Below are positions 17,063-25,350 of a DNA stretch of 64,000 nucleotides, piece by piece. The stretch covers positions 16,257-80,256 of the forward strand of contig NZ_JAHHXM010000013.1 in assembly GCF_019037185.1 (NCBI RefSeq). The letters are read 5' to 3'. Each line of letters starts with the position of its first letter. Position 1 is the stretch's first letter. The position numbers and the translations under genes were made by a program. Source of the DNA: Oceanobacillus caeni (lineage in GTDB: Bacteria; Bacillota; Bacilli; Bacillales; Amphibacillaceae). The notes below the pieces were generated by a model, which saw only the letters and a program-made list of their open reading frames with translations, ran no database searches and was not told the DNA's origin.

Positions 17063-19425
17063 AAATTGCAGTGGGCAATAGCCGGATGGACAGGAAATGG
17101 AAAAACAAAGATATCTCCTGGGAGGATTTTTGCTCCCGTGTAAAGACAACACAGCGGACCACAGAAACAGTACAAGAATATCGGAAACTTAAAAAAGGTC
17201 AGCAAGATGATATCAAAGATGTCGGTGGCTTTGTCGGAGGGCATTTAAAAGAAGGAAGGCGAAAGAAGGGCAATGTTCTCTGCCGCTCTTTACTTACCCT
17301 TGATATGGATTACGGTAGACCAGATATTTGGGAGCAAATCTCAATGCTTTTTGATTTCAAATGTTGCGTTTACTCCACCCATAAGCACACACCGGAAAAT
17401 CCGAGACTCAGGCTTATCGTTCCCCTTGCTCGTGAAATCAGCGAAGAAGAATATGCAGCCGTTGGACGTATGGTGGCAAAAGAAATCGGCATTGATCTTT
17501 TCGATGATACAACCTATGAGGCGCATCGCCTTATGTATTGGCCATCCACTTCCTCTAATGGTGAATTTGTCTATGAAGAACAGGATGGGGCATTACTTGA
17601 CCCTGATGTTTATCTCTCTAAATATGAAAACTGGCGAGATACAACAACTTGGCCCGTATCAAGCAGGCAGTCTGAAGTTATTAATCGCAGTCTTAAAGAA
17701 CAAGCAGATCCTCTTTTAAAGGAAGGTGTAGTAGGAACTTTCTGTCGCGCCTATTCCGTTCGTGAAGCAATTGATAAATTTTTAGGTGCAGTTTACGCCC
17801 CATCTGCTATGGAAGGGCGATATGACTATATTCCAGCTGACAGTAGTGCGGGTGTGATTATCTATGATGATAAATTTGCATACAGCCACCATGCTACTGA
17901 TCCAGCAAGCGGCCTGCTTCTTAATGCTTTTGATCTCGTTCGTATTCATAAATTCGGCTCTTTAGATGATAGAGCTTCCACTACTACGGCTCCTGGCAGG
18001 ATGCCGTCTTTTGTGGCAATGTGCGAGTTTGCTATAAAAGATGAAGCGGTAAAAGCCGAGTTCGCAAAGGAAAGACAGGCTCAGGCTGAAGAGGAGTTTA
18101 GTGATGAGGATTGGCAGACAGGTTTGGAACTAGATAAGCAAGGTCGGATAAAAGACACACTGGATAACATTGTCTTGATTATTCGGCATGATGAGGAATT
18201 ACAGCATATCGCTTTCAATTGCCACCGTGACGGTATTGATGCCAAAGGTGGTCTGCCTTGGGAACAGATCAAGATGGGTTGGAATGATTCGGATAACGCA
18301 CTTCTTAAGGTGTACTTAAGCAGCAAATACGGAGTCTATTCCCCTACCAAGACCAAAGATGCTGTATTAGCTGTAGCGTCAGAACGAGCCTACCATCCTG
18401 TTAAGGAGTATCTAGACTCCCTGCCAAAATGGGATGGTATTAGCCGAGTAGAAAATCTACTCATTGATTATTTCGGTGCAACAGATAATTCCTACACAAA
18501 GGCAATTATTCGCAAAACGATGGTTGCGGCGGTAGCCCGTATTTATAGACCAGGCACAAAGTTTGATAGTGTTCTTATCTTAAATGGTCCTCAAGGCATC
18601 GGTAAGTCAACCTTCTTTGCTAAGCTTGCCGGAGATTGGTTTTCAGACAGTTTGACCATTACGGACATGAAAGATAAATCAGGTGCTGAAAAACTTCAAG
18701 GATATTGGTTGTTGGAACTCGGTGAGCTTGCTGGAATGCGTAAGACGGATGTGGAGATTGTGAAGTCCTTTATTTCAAGGGCGGATGATAAATACCGTGC
18801 CAGTTATGGGGTCAACGTCGAAAGCCATCCCCGTCAGTGTGTAATTGTAGGTTCAACGAATGCAGAAAGTGGATTTCTTCGAGATATCACGGGCAACCGC
18901 AGATTTTGGCCAGTCCGCATTAACGGTAACGGTAAAAAGAAAGCTTGGCAGATGACCAAAGAGGAAGTACAGCAGATTTGGGCAGAAGCACTAGTGCTTT
19001 ATGAGAAGGGCGAAAAACTCTACCTTGAAGGTGATGATGTATCCATGGCGACGAGTGAACAGGCAGATGCGATGGAAACAGATGAACGAGAAGGACTGGT
19101 TCGTACCTATCTAGATACGCTCTTGCCGGATGATTGGGACACGATGTCTTTGTACGAGCGTAGAAATTTCCTTGGCGGTAGCGAATTTGGCGGCGGCACC
19201 CGTGTTGGAACAGTAAAAAGGACCCTTGTTTGTAATATGGAAATTTGGTGTGAGTGTTTCGGTAAAGAGGCATCATTGCTAAAGCCTTCAGATTCCTATG
19301 CCATCGGTGCCATTATGAGAAAGATCAGTGAGTGGAACAAGTACACTGGGAACAAGAATGGTGTTGTAACGTTTCCTGTCTACGGAAAGCAACGAGCTTA
19401 TTCCCGAGTCGAGGAACAACGCTAA
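17059..19425 (+). CDS. VirE/VapE-type primase-helicase
   Basis: The 788-residue protein has an N-terminal primase-like region (LTLDMDYG near residue 78, AHRLMYWPS near 155) and a C-terminal VirE superfamily 3 helicase with Walker A NGPQGIGKST (about 509-518), Walker B-like LLELGELAGM, and GSTNAESGFLRDITGNRRFW. Together these should make primers and unwind DNA for phage replication. It overlaps the DUF4406 gene by 4 bases. Two GGAACAAG boxes lie inside the last 100 bases of the gene and belong to a wider cluster. Motifs and length fit an intact protein. Confidence 0.9.
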   Translation: MKIAVGNSRMDRKWKNKDISWEDFCSRVKTTQRTTETVQEYRKLKKGQQDDIKDVGGFVGGHLKEGRRKKGNVLCRSLLTLDMDYGRPDIWEQISMLFDFKCCVYSTHKHTPENPRLRLIVPLAREISEEEYAAVGRMVAKEIGIDLFDDTTYEAHRLMYWPSTSSNGEFVYEEQDGALLDPDVYLSKYENWRDTTTWPVSSRQSEVINRSLKEQADPLLKEGVVGTFCRAYSVREAIDKFLGAVYAPSAMEGRYDYIPADSSAGVIIYDDKFAYSHHATDPASGLLLNAFDLVRIHKFGSLDDRASTTTAPGRMPSFVAMCEFAIKDEAVKAEFAKERQAQAEEEFSDEDWQTGLELDKQGRIKDTLDNIVLIIRHDEELQHIAFNCHRDGIDAKGGLPWEQIKMGWNDSDNALLKVYLSSKYGVYSPTKTKDAVLAVASERAYHPVKEYLDSLPKWDGISRVENLLIDYFGATDNSYTKAIIRKTMVAAVARIYRPGTKFDSVLILNGPQGIGKSTFFAKLAGDWFSDSLTITDMKDKSGAEKLQGYWLLELGELAGMRKTDVEIVKSFISRADDKYRASYGVNVESHPRQCVIVGSTNAESGFLRDITGNRRFWPVRINGNGKKKAWQMTKEEVQQIWAEALVLYEKGEKLYLEGDDVSMATSEQADAMETDEREGLVRTYLDTLLPDDWDTMSLYERRNFLGGSEFGGGTRVGTVKRTLVCNMEIWCECFGKEASLLKPSDSYAIGAIMRKISEWNKYTGNKNGVVTFPVYGKQRAYSRVEEQR

Positions 19426-19624
19426 GTTGTATCTTACCTTGTTCCCATACTTGTTATTTCCCTAAAGTTAGTAATGAAAAGGAAAATCAACGGTTCGGAA
19501 CAAGTGGAACAAGAAGTAACCTATTTATTTATAAATAATAAAAAGAAGTAATAGTAGCCTGTGCATACACGCATACACGCGCGTATAGGAAAATTGGGTC
19601 AAAGTTGTTTTCTTGTTCCGAGCC
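19334..19624. repeat. GGAACAAG box cluster, candidate replication origin or structured RNA
   Basis: The 8-mer GGAACAAG occurs at 19334, 19349, 19497 and 19506, and its complement at 19438 and 19612. GGTTCGGAACAAG (19492-19504) and CTTGTTCCGAGCC (19612-19624) form a 12-of-13 inverted repeat. Between them are CATACACG direct repeats and a GCGCG core. The 219-base gap 19426-19644 has no gene. Boxes next to the primase-helicase suggest an origin; this is inference. Confidence 0.55.
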
Positions 19625-19644
19625 TTTTTACATGGGAGGTATTT

Positions 19645-19926
19645 ATGCTTGAAAAATATATCGAAAAGAAACTGGTGACTGAGGTAAAAAAGATGGGAGG
19701 CATTGCTGCGAAGTTTGTTAGCCCAGGTTTAGATGGGATGCCAGATCGCCTGGTGCTTTTACCACATGGGAAGATGGCATTTGTAGAATTAAAGGCTCCC
19801 GGGAAGAAACCTCGACTGTTACAGATTAGAAGAATAAAGCAATTACAGAAGTTAGGCTTTGCCTGCTATGTCATTGATGATGTTAAGCAGATTGGAGGGA
19901 TACTCGGTGAAATACAATCCTCATAA
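19645..19926 (+). CDS. VRR-NUC domain nuclease
   Basis: This 93-residue protein carries the compact VRR-NUC nuclease fold: GMPDRLVLLPHGKMAFVELK (about residues 32-51) supplies the catalytic D and ExK. Stand-alone VRR-NUC proteins are common in phages and act on branched DNA. The ATG at 19645 follows GGGAGGTA. It overlaps the helicase gene by 20 bases, and helicase plus VRR-NUC is a recurring phage pair in recombination or replication restart. Confidence 0.9.
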   Translation: MLEKYIEKKLVTEVKKMGGIAAKFVSPGLDGMPDRLVLLPHGKMAFVELKAPGKKPRLLQIRRIKQLQKLGFACYVIDDVKQIGGILGEIQSS

Positions 19927-21268
19927 ATATCAGACCTATGCAACGAACTTCATTCTAGAGCATCCCATTGCTGCGGTGTTTTTAGAAATGGGTCTTGGCA
20001 AAAGCGTCATTACTCTAACTGCTATATTCGACCTTTGTCTTGATAGTTTTGAAATTGGAAAGGTTCTGGTCATTGCCCCACTTCGAGTAGCTAGGGATAC
20101 TTGGCCAGCTGAGATTAATAAGTGGGAGCATTTAAAAGGACTCAAGTTTTCGGTAGCAATCGGTACAGAGCAGGAGCGATTGGCGGCTCTAAGGAAACCT
20201 GCAAGTGTCTATCTTATAAACAGAGAAAATGTTGACTGGTTGGTAAACAAAAGCGGTATTCCTTTTAATTTCGATATGGTGGTCATTGATGAACTATCAT
20301 CTTTTAAGTCCTATGGCGCAAAAAGGTTTAAAAGTTTACTAAAAGTAAGACCGAGGGCAAAACGGATTGTGGGTCTTACGGGTACACCCTCCAGTAATGG
20401 ATTAATGGATTTGTGGGCAGAGTTTCGTATTCTCGACATGGGTAAAAGACTCGGCAGGTACATAACACACTACCGCAATTCCTACTTTACACCGGATAAA
20501 CGAAATCAGCAGATTGTGTTTTCATATAAGCCATTGCCAGGTGCTGAAGATGCCATATATCGGCTCATTTCAGATATTACCATTTCCATGAAGTCGGTAG
20601 ATTTTCTAAAAATGCCTGAATGCGTGATCAATGAAGTGCCTGTCTATCTTAATGCTAAAGAACAATCAGTATATGATCACTTTCGTGAGGAGATGGTCCT
20701 TAAATTTGGCGATGAAGAAATAGATGCCATGAATGCAGCTGTCCTTTCAGGCAAACTTCTGCAAATGGCAAACGGTGCTATCTATGATGATGATAAAAAA
20801 CCCCATATTATCCACGACCGCAAGCTAGATGCTCTTGAAGATTTAATCGAAGGTGCAAACGGCAAACCCGTGCTTATTGCCTATTGGTATAATCACGATT
20901 TGGAGCGTATTAAGGCAAAATTTAATGTCAGAGAAATTAAAACTTCCAAGGATATTAAGGATTGGAACAACGGTGATATTTCTGTGGCAGTTATCCATCC
21001 TGCATCGGCGGGACACGGTCTCAACTTACAAAGTGGAGGTTCAACGCTTATCTGGTTCGGACTTACTTGGAGTCTGGAACTCCATCAACAAACAAATGCG
21101 AGACTTTGGAGACAAGGACAAAAAGAGACAGTAGTAATCCATCACATCATTACTAAAGGCACAATCGATGAAGATGTGATGAGAGCCTTGAAACGAAAGG
21201 AAAAGACACAAACCGATCTTATTAATGCGGTCAAAGCAAATCTTGGGAAAGCGAGGGATGCTGTATGA
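19907..21268 (+). CDS. SNF2-family DNA helicase/translocase
   Basis: The start is taken as GTG 19907, 8 bases after GGAGGG, giving VKYNPHKYQ as N-terminus; the longer frame from 19859 reads through the nuclease gene. The 453-residue protein has Walker A EMGLGKS (about residues 27-33), Walker B IDEL (about 127), GLTGTPSSN, and the C-terminal HPASAGHGLNLQSG and QQTNARLWRQGQ helicase motifs. It is a SNF2-type translocase without extra domains, as in many Firmicute phages, and probably works with the VRR-NUC protein. Confidence 0.93.
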   Translation: MKYNPHKYQTYATNFILEHPIAAVFLEMGLGKSVITLTAIFDLCLDSFEIGKVLVIAPLRVARDTWPAEINKWEHLKGLKFSVAIGTEQERLAALRKPASVYLINRENVDWLVNKSGIPFNFDMVVIDELSSFKSYGAKRFKSLLKVRPRAKRIVGLTGTPSSNGLMDLWAEFRILDMGKRLGRYITHYRNSYFTPDKRNQQIVFSYKPLPGAEDAIYRLISDITISMKSVDFLKMPECVINEVPVYLNAKEQSVYDHFREEMVLKFGDEEIDAMNAAVLSGKLLQMANGAIYDDDKKPHIIHDRKLDALEDLIEGANGKPVLIAYWYNHDLERIKAKFNVREIKTSKDIKDWNNGDISVAVIHPASAGHGLNLQSGGSTLIWFGLTWSLELHQQTNARLWRQGQKETVVIHHIITKGTIDEDVMRALKRKEKTQTDLINAVKANLGKARDAV

Positions 21269-21486
21269 TGGATGCATTTGAAAAACTGGCAAATGCCATT
21301 ATTCTACAGGCAGTCAAGGATTATCGTTTTGCTTTAAAAAGACTAGCAAAACACCCTCGCAATGATTCTGCTTTATATACGAAACGTGAGGTTGAGTGCT
21401 TCTTTCATTCTGGATTGTTCAATGTCCTCACCTCTCTCAACCCTGACATGTTAATTCAACAGCTACAAGAGGAGGTGGTGCGATGA
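21265..21486 (+). CDS. Small phage protein, unknown function
   Basis: The 73-residue protein overlaps the helicase stop (ATGATG) and the start of the ArpU-like gene by 4 bases, so it is part of the operon. It is helical, with VKDYRFALKRLAKHP and a C-terminal LIQQLQEEVVR. I do not recognise a family. Confidence 0.65.
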   Translation: MMDAFEKLANAIILQAVKDYRFALKRLAKHPRNDSALYTKREVECFFHSGLFNVLTSLNPDMLIQQLQEEVVR

Positions 21487-21896
21487 TGACAGCTAAGGAA
21501 TTCTTAAAACAGGCTTACCGTTTGAATGAATTGATTAACTCCGACCTTGAAGAGTTGCAAAACTTAAGGGATTTATCAAGAAGTGTTTCATCCCCTGTGC
21601 TTGATGAGAAAGTCAGTCGAACCAAGAGTACTGACCCACCCTTTGAAAAATATGTGATTAGGATAATAGATTTGGAGCAACAGATACAACATGAGGTTGA
21701 GCGATTAATAAAGCTTAAATCAGATATCCGTGAAGCGATTAACCAGATGGAAAATGTGGATGAGAAGCTGCTTCTTCGCTACCGATACATTAACTTTCTT
21801 AACTGGGAAGAAATCTGTGTCAACCTTAATGTTTCTATGAGAACCGTACACAGACTCCACTCATCCGCTTTGCAACATTTAAAGGTTCCAAAATAA
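21483..21896 (+). CDS. ArpU/DUF1492-type late transcription regulator
   Basis: The 137-residue protein has a long N-terminal helical region and a C-terminal helix-turn-helix of the sigma-70 region 4 type (LLLRYRYINFLNWEEICVNL, then VSMRTVHRLHSSALQHLK). It fits the DUF1492/ArpU-like regulators placed at the end of early operons, just before HNH and terminase genes. It probably switches on late transcription; the TTGGCA repeats at 22981-23009 upstream of the late genes are the likely target. It is preceded by AGGAGGTGG. Confidence 0.82.
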   Translation: MMTAKEFLKQAYRLNELINSDLEELQNLRDLSRSVSSPVLDEKVSRTKSTDPPFEKYVIRIIDLEQQIQHEVERLIKLKSDIREAINQMENVDEKLLLRYRYINFLNWEEICVNLNVSMRTVHRLHSSALQHLKVPK

Positions 21897-21922
21897 AAAG
21901 GAGTAACCGGAAAATAGTGCAG

Positions 21923-21946
21923 GAAGAGGGTTAAAAGGCCCTCTTC
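21923..21946 (+). terminator. Hairpin at the end of the early operon
   Basis: GAAGAGGG and CCCTCTTC form a perfect 8-bp stem with an 8-base loop. There is no T run on either strand, so termination is possible but weak. A similar weaker structure (AGGTTAAAAGACCT) lies near 13650. Confidence 0.45.
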
Positions 21947-22087
21947 ACCATTACCTTAGTCATTGTATGAAAATTACAGTGATTTAAATAATTAGTTTCT
22001 CCTTTTTAATGATTATTAAATTAAAATGAGCTGTCAAAACAACAACTCATTGCTTACCCACTTTGAATACCGACCTAATGCATGATC

Positions 22088-22663
22088 TCAGTATAAACTT
22101 TTACAGTTTTCTGGTAGTTTGAAAGGATTTTCTTTATTGATACGCTCATAAAACATAATTCCATTTAGGTGATCTATTTCATGTTGAATAACAATAGAGG
22201 AATAGCCATTGAGTTTTAATATTATTTCTTCTCCTTCTAAATTAAACCCTTTCACTTTAATTCTCTCATATCTTGGTACGAACCCATTTATATCTCGATC
22301 AACAGATAGGCACCCTTCACTTGGTGGTAAGTAAATCATAGAAACGGAATGGCTAATAATTTTTGGATTAATAAGGGTATATTCATGTTCTTTCCCCATC
22401 TCGTCAGTGAAATACGCTACAAACATTCGCTTATTCAAGCCAATCTGATTCGCGGATAATCCAACTCCTCCACGTAATTTATATTTTTTGGATAGAATGG
22501 GGTCTTGACTATTTTTTAAGAAATTCATCATACTAGTTAATGTTTCCTTATCTTCCTCAGGGGGAGGTACCATCACTTCCAGTGTTGGTCGATGTAAGAT
22601 ATCATTACCTTCCCTTACAATATCTTTCATTGTTATTATATAATTTGAATGAAATTTATTCAT
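22088..22663 (-). CDS. def: Peptide deformylase
   Basis: The protein has all three deformylase motifs: GVGLSANQIG (about residue 65), EGCLSV (about 115), and QHEIDHLNG (about 158-166), supplying Gln, Cys and the two zinc histidines. The insert regions and end match Bacillus type 2 deformylases, which remove N-formyl from new proteins. The ATG at 22663 overlaps the stop of the upstream HTH gene (ATGAATAA), so translation is probably coupled; an ATG at 22630 is the other choice. It lies antisense to the phage genes between early and late modules, so it is cargo, possibly a spare enzyme that resists deformylase inhibitors. Confidence 0.92.
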   Translation of the reverse strand: MNKFHSNYIITMKDIVREGNDILHRPTLEVMVPPPEEDKETLTSMMNFLKNSQDPILSKKYKLRGGVGLSANQIGLNKRMFVAYFTDEMGKEHEYTLINPKIISHSVSMIYLPPSEGCLSVDRDINGFVPRYERIKVKGFNLEGEEIILKLNGYSSIVIQHEIDHLNGIMFYERINKENPFKLPENCKSLY

Positions 22664-22847
22664 AAATAAACAATTCATCTACCTTTACTTTTAACGTTTT
22701 TGATAATTTGAAAGCCAGTTCCAGTGTGGGATCATATTTATCATTCTCTATACAATTTATTGTTTGTCTAACAACTCCACACTTCTTAGCAAGTTGCTCT
22801 TGTGTTATCCCCAATTTGTTCCGTATTGCTTTAATTTTATTTTTCAA
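22656..22847 (-). CDS. Small XRE-family HTH regulator
   Basis: The start is taken as TTG 22847, well spaced after AGGTGA; a GTG at 22856 is too close to that site. The 63-residue product is a single Cro/CI-type helix-turn-helix (KLGITQEQLAKKCGVVRQTI, then NDKYDPTLELAFKLSKTLKV). It overlaps the deformylase start by 8 bases. A perfect 7-bp-arm palindrome covers the -10 box of its promoter, so it likely represses itself and the deformylase. It is also the only CI-like candidate repressor seen in the prophage. Confidence 0.85.
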   Translation of the reverse strand: MKNKIKAIRNKLGITQEQLAKKCGVVRQTINCIENDKYDPTLELAFKLSKTLKVKVDELFIYE

Positions 22848-22877
22848 CAGTATCACCTATGTCAAAGATATTGGACA

Positions 22878-22910
22878 TTGTTATTATAACAATTACAATA
22901 AACATGTCAA
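22878..22910 (-). promoter_or_regulatory. Sigma-A promoter and operator of the HTH-deformylase pair
   Basis: On the minus strand TTGACA (22910-22905) and TATAAT (22888-22883) are both perfect consensus boxes, 16 bases apart. TTGTTAT-T-ATAACAA (22878-22892) is a palindrome with perfect 7-base arms that covers the -10 box, a likely operator. Confidence 0.85.
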
Positions 22911-22980
22911 TAACTTTGGATATTTTTGAAAATATCTATTGGTGGTTTTTGTACGCAGTAATCTGAATGCTCGCAAAAGG

Positions 22981-23045
22981 TTGGCACACTTTGGCACAGT
23001 TTGGCATACGATGACACTGTTTGTCTGTAGTGAAAGTTATATAAT
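22981..23045 (+). promoter_or_regulatory. Late promoter region with three TTGGCA boxes
   Basis: TTGGCACAC, TTGGCACAG and TTGGCATAC start at 22981, 22991 and 23001, exactly 10 bases apart. A consensus TATAAT lies at 23040-23045 but no good -35 is present. This is the form of an activator-dependent promoter; the ArpU-like protein at 21483 is the likely activator. Confidence 0.6.
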
Positions 23046-23071
23046 GGTAGTATGGAATATTAATAAACAGA

Positions 23072-23108
23072 AGCCTTCACGGGAGAACCACTCCTGCGAG
23101 GGCTTTTT
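23072..23108 (+). terminator. Hairpin with T run before the HNH gene
   Basis: AGCCTTCACGGGAG pairs with CTCCTGCGAGGGCT, followed by TTTTT. It lies between the proposed late promoter and the first late gene, so it may be an attenuator read through in late phase. Confidence 0.75.
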
Positions 23109-23131
23109 CTATGGGCAAAAGGAGGTGCAGT

Positions 23132-23491
23132 ATGCCAAAGAAACCTAAGCGACCGTGCTCTTACCCTGGTTGCCCAGAGCTAACCGACAAGCGCTTTTGT
23201 GAAGAGCATAGCAAGAAGGAAGCTGCACGGTATGAAAAGTATGATCGTGACCCAGCAACACGTAAGCGTTATGGTCGTGCTTGGAAAAGAATACGTGACC
23301 GTTACATTGCAGCTCATCCTCTTTGTGAGGAATGCAAACGACAAGGAAAGCTGACCCCAGCAACCGAAGTGCATCACATTCTTCCTCTTGCAAGAGGAGG
23401 GACTGACGATAGAAGTAATCTGATGGCTCTTTGTACTCCTTGCCACTCTGCAATCACAGCAAGAGATGGAGATCGTTGGGGAACCCGGTAG
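23132..23491 (+). CDS. Phage HNH endonuclease
   Basis: The 119-residue protein has zinc-binding cysteines (CSYPGC, CEECKRQGK, CTPCHS) and the HNH core (EVHHILPLARGGTDDRSNLM, about residues 79-98). HNH proteins next to the small terminase stimulate DNA packaging cleavage at cos sites in related phages. The ATG at 23132 follows GGAGGTGCAG; an upstream ATG at 23111 has no site. It is the first late gene. Confidence 0.93.
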   Translation: MPKKPKRPCSYPGCPELTDKRFCEEHSKKEAARYEKYDRDPATRKRYGRAWKRIRDRYIAAHPLCEECKRQGKLTPATEVHHILPLARGGTDDRSNLMALCTPCHSAITARDGDRWGTR

Positions 23492-23602
23492 GGGGAGTCA
23501 AATCTCTACAGCTTTTTAAATGTGCAACGGGCGTGGGGTAACGCGTGAAAATTCGCGGTTTCAAACGGGGTAATAGGCCCATCGATGAAAAGAGGTGAGT
23601 GA
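23492..23602 (+). other. Candidate cos region between HNH and small terminase
   Basis: This 111-base spacer is G-rich and strongly patterned (GGGGGAGTCAAATCTCTACA, then CGTGAAAATTCGCGGTTTCA). Spacers of this look occur between HNH and P27-type terminase genes in Firmicute cos phages and are good cos candidates. The exact cut site cannot be given from sequence alone. Confidence 0.5.
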
Positions 23603-24154
23603 ATGGCCAAAGATGGAACAAATCGAGGCGGCGCCCGTATAGGCTCCGGTCAAAAGAAAAAACCACTTGCTGACAAAATTGCTGAGGGAAATCCCGGTAA
23701 AAGAAAGCTTGAAGTCGTCGAGTTCAAGAATACTGCTGACCTGAAGGGGCAGGAAATGCCAAAACCAAGGGCCATGCTCTCCGCAGTGCAAAAGGATGGG
23801 AAAACCTTAGAAGCGAGTGAAATCTATGAAATTACATGGAAATGGCTTGAGGAGCGAGAATGTGCCCATTTGGTACTTCCACAGCTTCTAGAGCGATATG
23901 CCATGAGTGCGGCCAGATGGATACAGTGTGAGGAAGCAGTAACCGAGTTTGGCTTTCTAGCCAAGCACCCAACCACCGGCAATGCTATTCAAAGTCCTTA
24001 TGTAGCGATGAGTCAGAACTTTATGAGTCAGACAAACAGGCTATGGATGGAGATATATCAAATCGTTCGAGAGAACTGTGCTACAGAGTATTCTGGTTTA
24101 AACCCACAGGACGATGTGATGGAGCGACTGCTATCTGCCCGCAGAGGAAAATAA
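23603..24154 (+). CDS. terS: Terminase small subunit, P27 family
   Basis: The 183-residue protein begins GGARIGSGQKKKP, a usual start of P27-type small terminases, and continues with the helical DNA recognition domain (ITWKWLEERECAHLVLPQLL). It binds phage DNA at the packaging site and brings in the large terminase. It follows the HNH gene and candidate cos site. In many phages the large terminase comes next; here five genes are inserted between the two subunits. Confidence 0.88.
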   Translation: MAKDGTNRGGARIGSGQKKKPLADKIAEGNPGKRKLEVVEFKNTADLKGQEMPKPRAMLSAVQKDGKTLEASEIYEITWKWLEERECAHLVLPQLLERYAMSAARWIQCEEAVTEFGFLAKHPTTGNAIQSPYVAMSQNFMSQTNRLWMEIYQIVRENCATEYSGLNPQDDVMERLLSARRGK

Positions 24155-24174
24155 AAATGAGGAGATATGATGTA

Positions 24175-25350
24175 ATGAGTAAAAGATATTTAACAGCAGA
24201 AAGTGTATGTGCTGGACATCCTGACAAACTATGCGACATCATAGCAGATAGCATTTTGGAAGCTTGCCTACGTAAAGATAGGGCATCACGTGTCGCTTGT
24301 GAGGTAATGGCAACCAAGGGGAAAATTATCGTGGCGGGCGAGATCTCCTGCAGCGAGAAAGTGAACATTAGAGACATTGTAAAAACTGTACTGAAAGATG
24401 TGGGATACAATCCTCTAAAATTTTTGATTTATGTATATGTACATAATCAAAGTGTAGATATTGCGGCTGGTGTGAATACCGCACTAGAAGCACGAAATGG
24501 CATAAACGAACAGTACGGTTCAATAGGTGCCGGAGACCAGGGAACAATGTATGGCTTTGCTACAAAGGAAACAAGAGAAATGCTTCCCCTACCCCTTGTA
24601 CTATCTCACAGAATCGTAAAGAGACTGGATGATTGTCGCAAAGGAAAGCTGATCAAAGGGATTCTTCCTGATGGTAAAGCACAGGTAACGGTGGAATATG
24701 AGGATGACACTCCAGTGAGAATAAAGACGATTGTGATTTCTGTGCAGCATGATAAGAATAAAACACAGGAAGAACTTAAGGCGGATATTCTTAACAATGT
24801 CTTATGGCAATGCTTTGAGGATTTCCCTTTTGATGATGAAACAGAACTTCTCGTCAATCCATCTGGTCAGTTTGTTCTTGGTGGACCCGCTGCCGACACG
24901 GGTTTGACTGGAAGAAAAATCATGATCGACACCTATGGAGGGCTTTCATCTCATGGAGGTGGTGCTCTTTGTGGTAAAGACCCAACCAAAGTTGACCGAA
25001 GCGGTGCTTACATGGCTCGGTATATTGCCAAGCATATTGTTTGGTGTGGTTATGCAAAGAAGTGTGAAGTGAGTATTTCCTATGCCATTGGTAAGGCAAA
25101 TCCAGTAGCCTTTACTGTAAATACCCTTGGCACTGGAACTGTTTCTGATGAAATATTAACTATTGCAGCTCAGGAGACTTTCAACTTAAGACCTGCGGCC
25201 ATCATTGAAAAACTACGTCTTAGAAATGTGGTTTATTCTGACACAGCGGCTTATGGTCACTTTAATAGTTGTCTGTTCCCGTGGGAGGATGTAAATAAAT
25301 ACAGTGAATTTAGAAAGGCGGTGGAAAAGTATGTTGATAGAGAAGATTAA
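24175..25350 (+). CDS. metK: Phage-borne S-adenosylmethionine synthetase
   Basis: The ATG at 24175 follows AGGAG at a good distance; the longer frame from 24043 reads through the terminase gene. The 391-residue protein has the MetK signatures: ESVCAGHPDKLCDIIADSIL (residues 8-27), GAGDQGTMYGFAT, and GGPAADTGLTGRKIMIDTYG. It makes SAM from methionine and ATP. It overlaps the ParB-methylase gene by 20 bases, so a supply of methyl donor for that enzyme is the obvious reading. Length is close to cellular MetK and all blocks are present. Confidence 0.93.
   Translation: MSKRYLTAESVCAGHPDKLCDIIADSILEACLRKDRASRVACEVMATKGKIIVAGEISCSEKVNIRDIVKTVLKDVGYNPLKFLIYVYVHNQSVDIAAGVNTALEARNGINEQYGSIGAGDQGTMYGFATKETREMLPLPLVLSHRIVKRLDDCRKGKLIKGILPDGKAQVTVEYEDDTPVRIKTIVISVQHDKNKTQEELKADILNNVLWQCFEDFPFDDETELLVNPSGQFVLGGPAADTGLTGRKIMIDTYGGLSSHGGGALCGKDPTKVDRSGAYMARYIAKHIVWCGYAKKCEVSISYAIGKANPVAFTVNTLGTGTVSDEILTIAAQETFNLRPAAIIEKLRLRNVVYSDTAAYGHFNSCLFPWEDVNKYSEFRKAVEKYVDRED

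Noticed and set aside
22939..23148. 69-residue frame over the late promoter region
   Set aside because: It covers the TTGGCA boxes and the terminator and has no ribosome site; regulatory DNA explains it better.
24043..24174. 44-residue N-terminal extension of the SAM synthetase
   Set aside because: It would read through the small terminase gene in another frame; AGGAG before 24175 and the normal MetK N-terminus support the shorter start.
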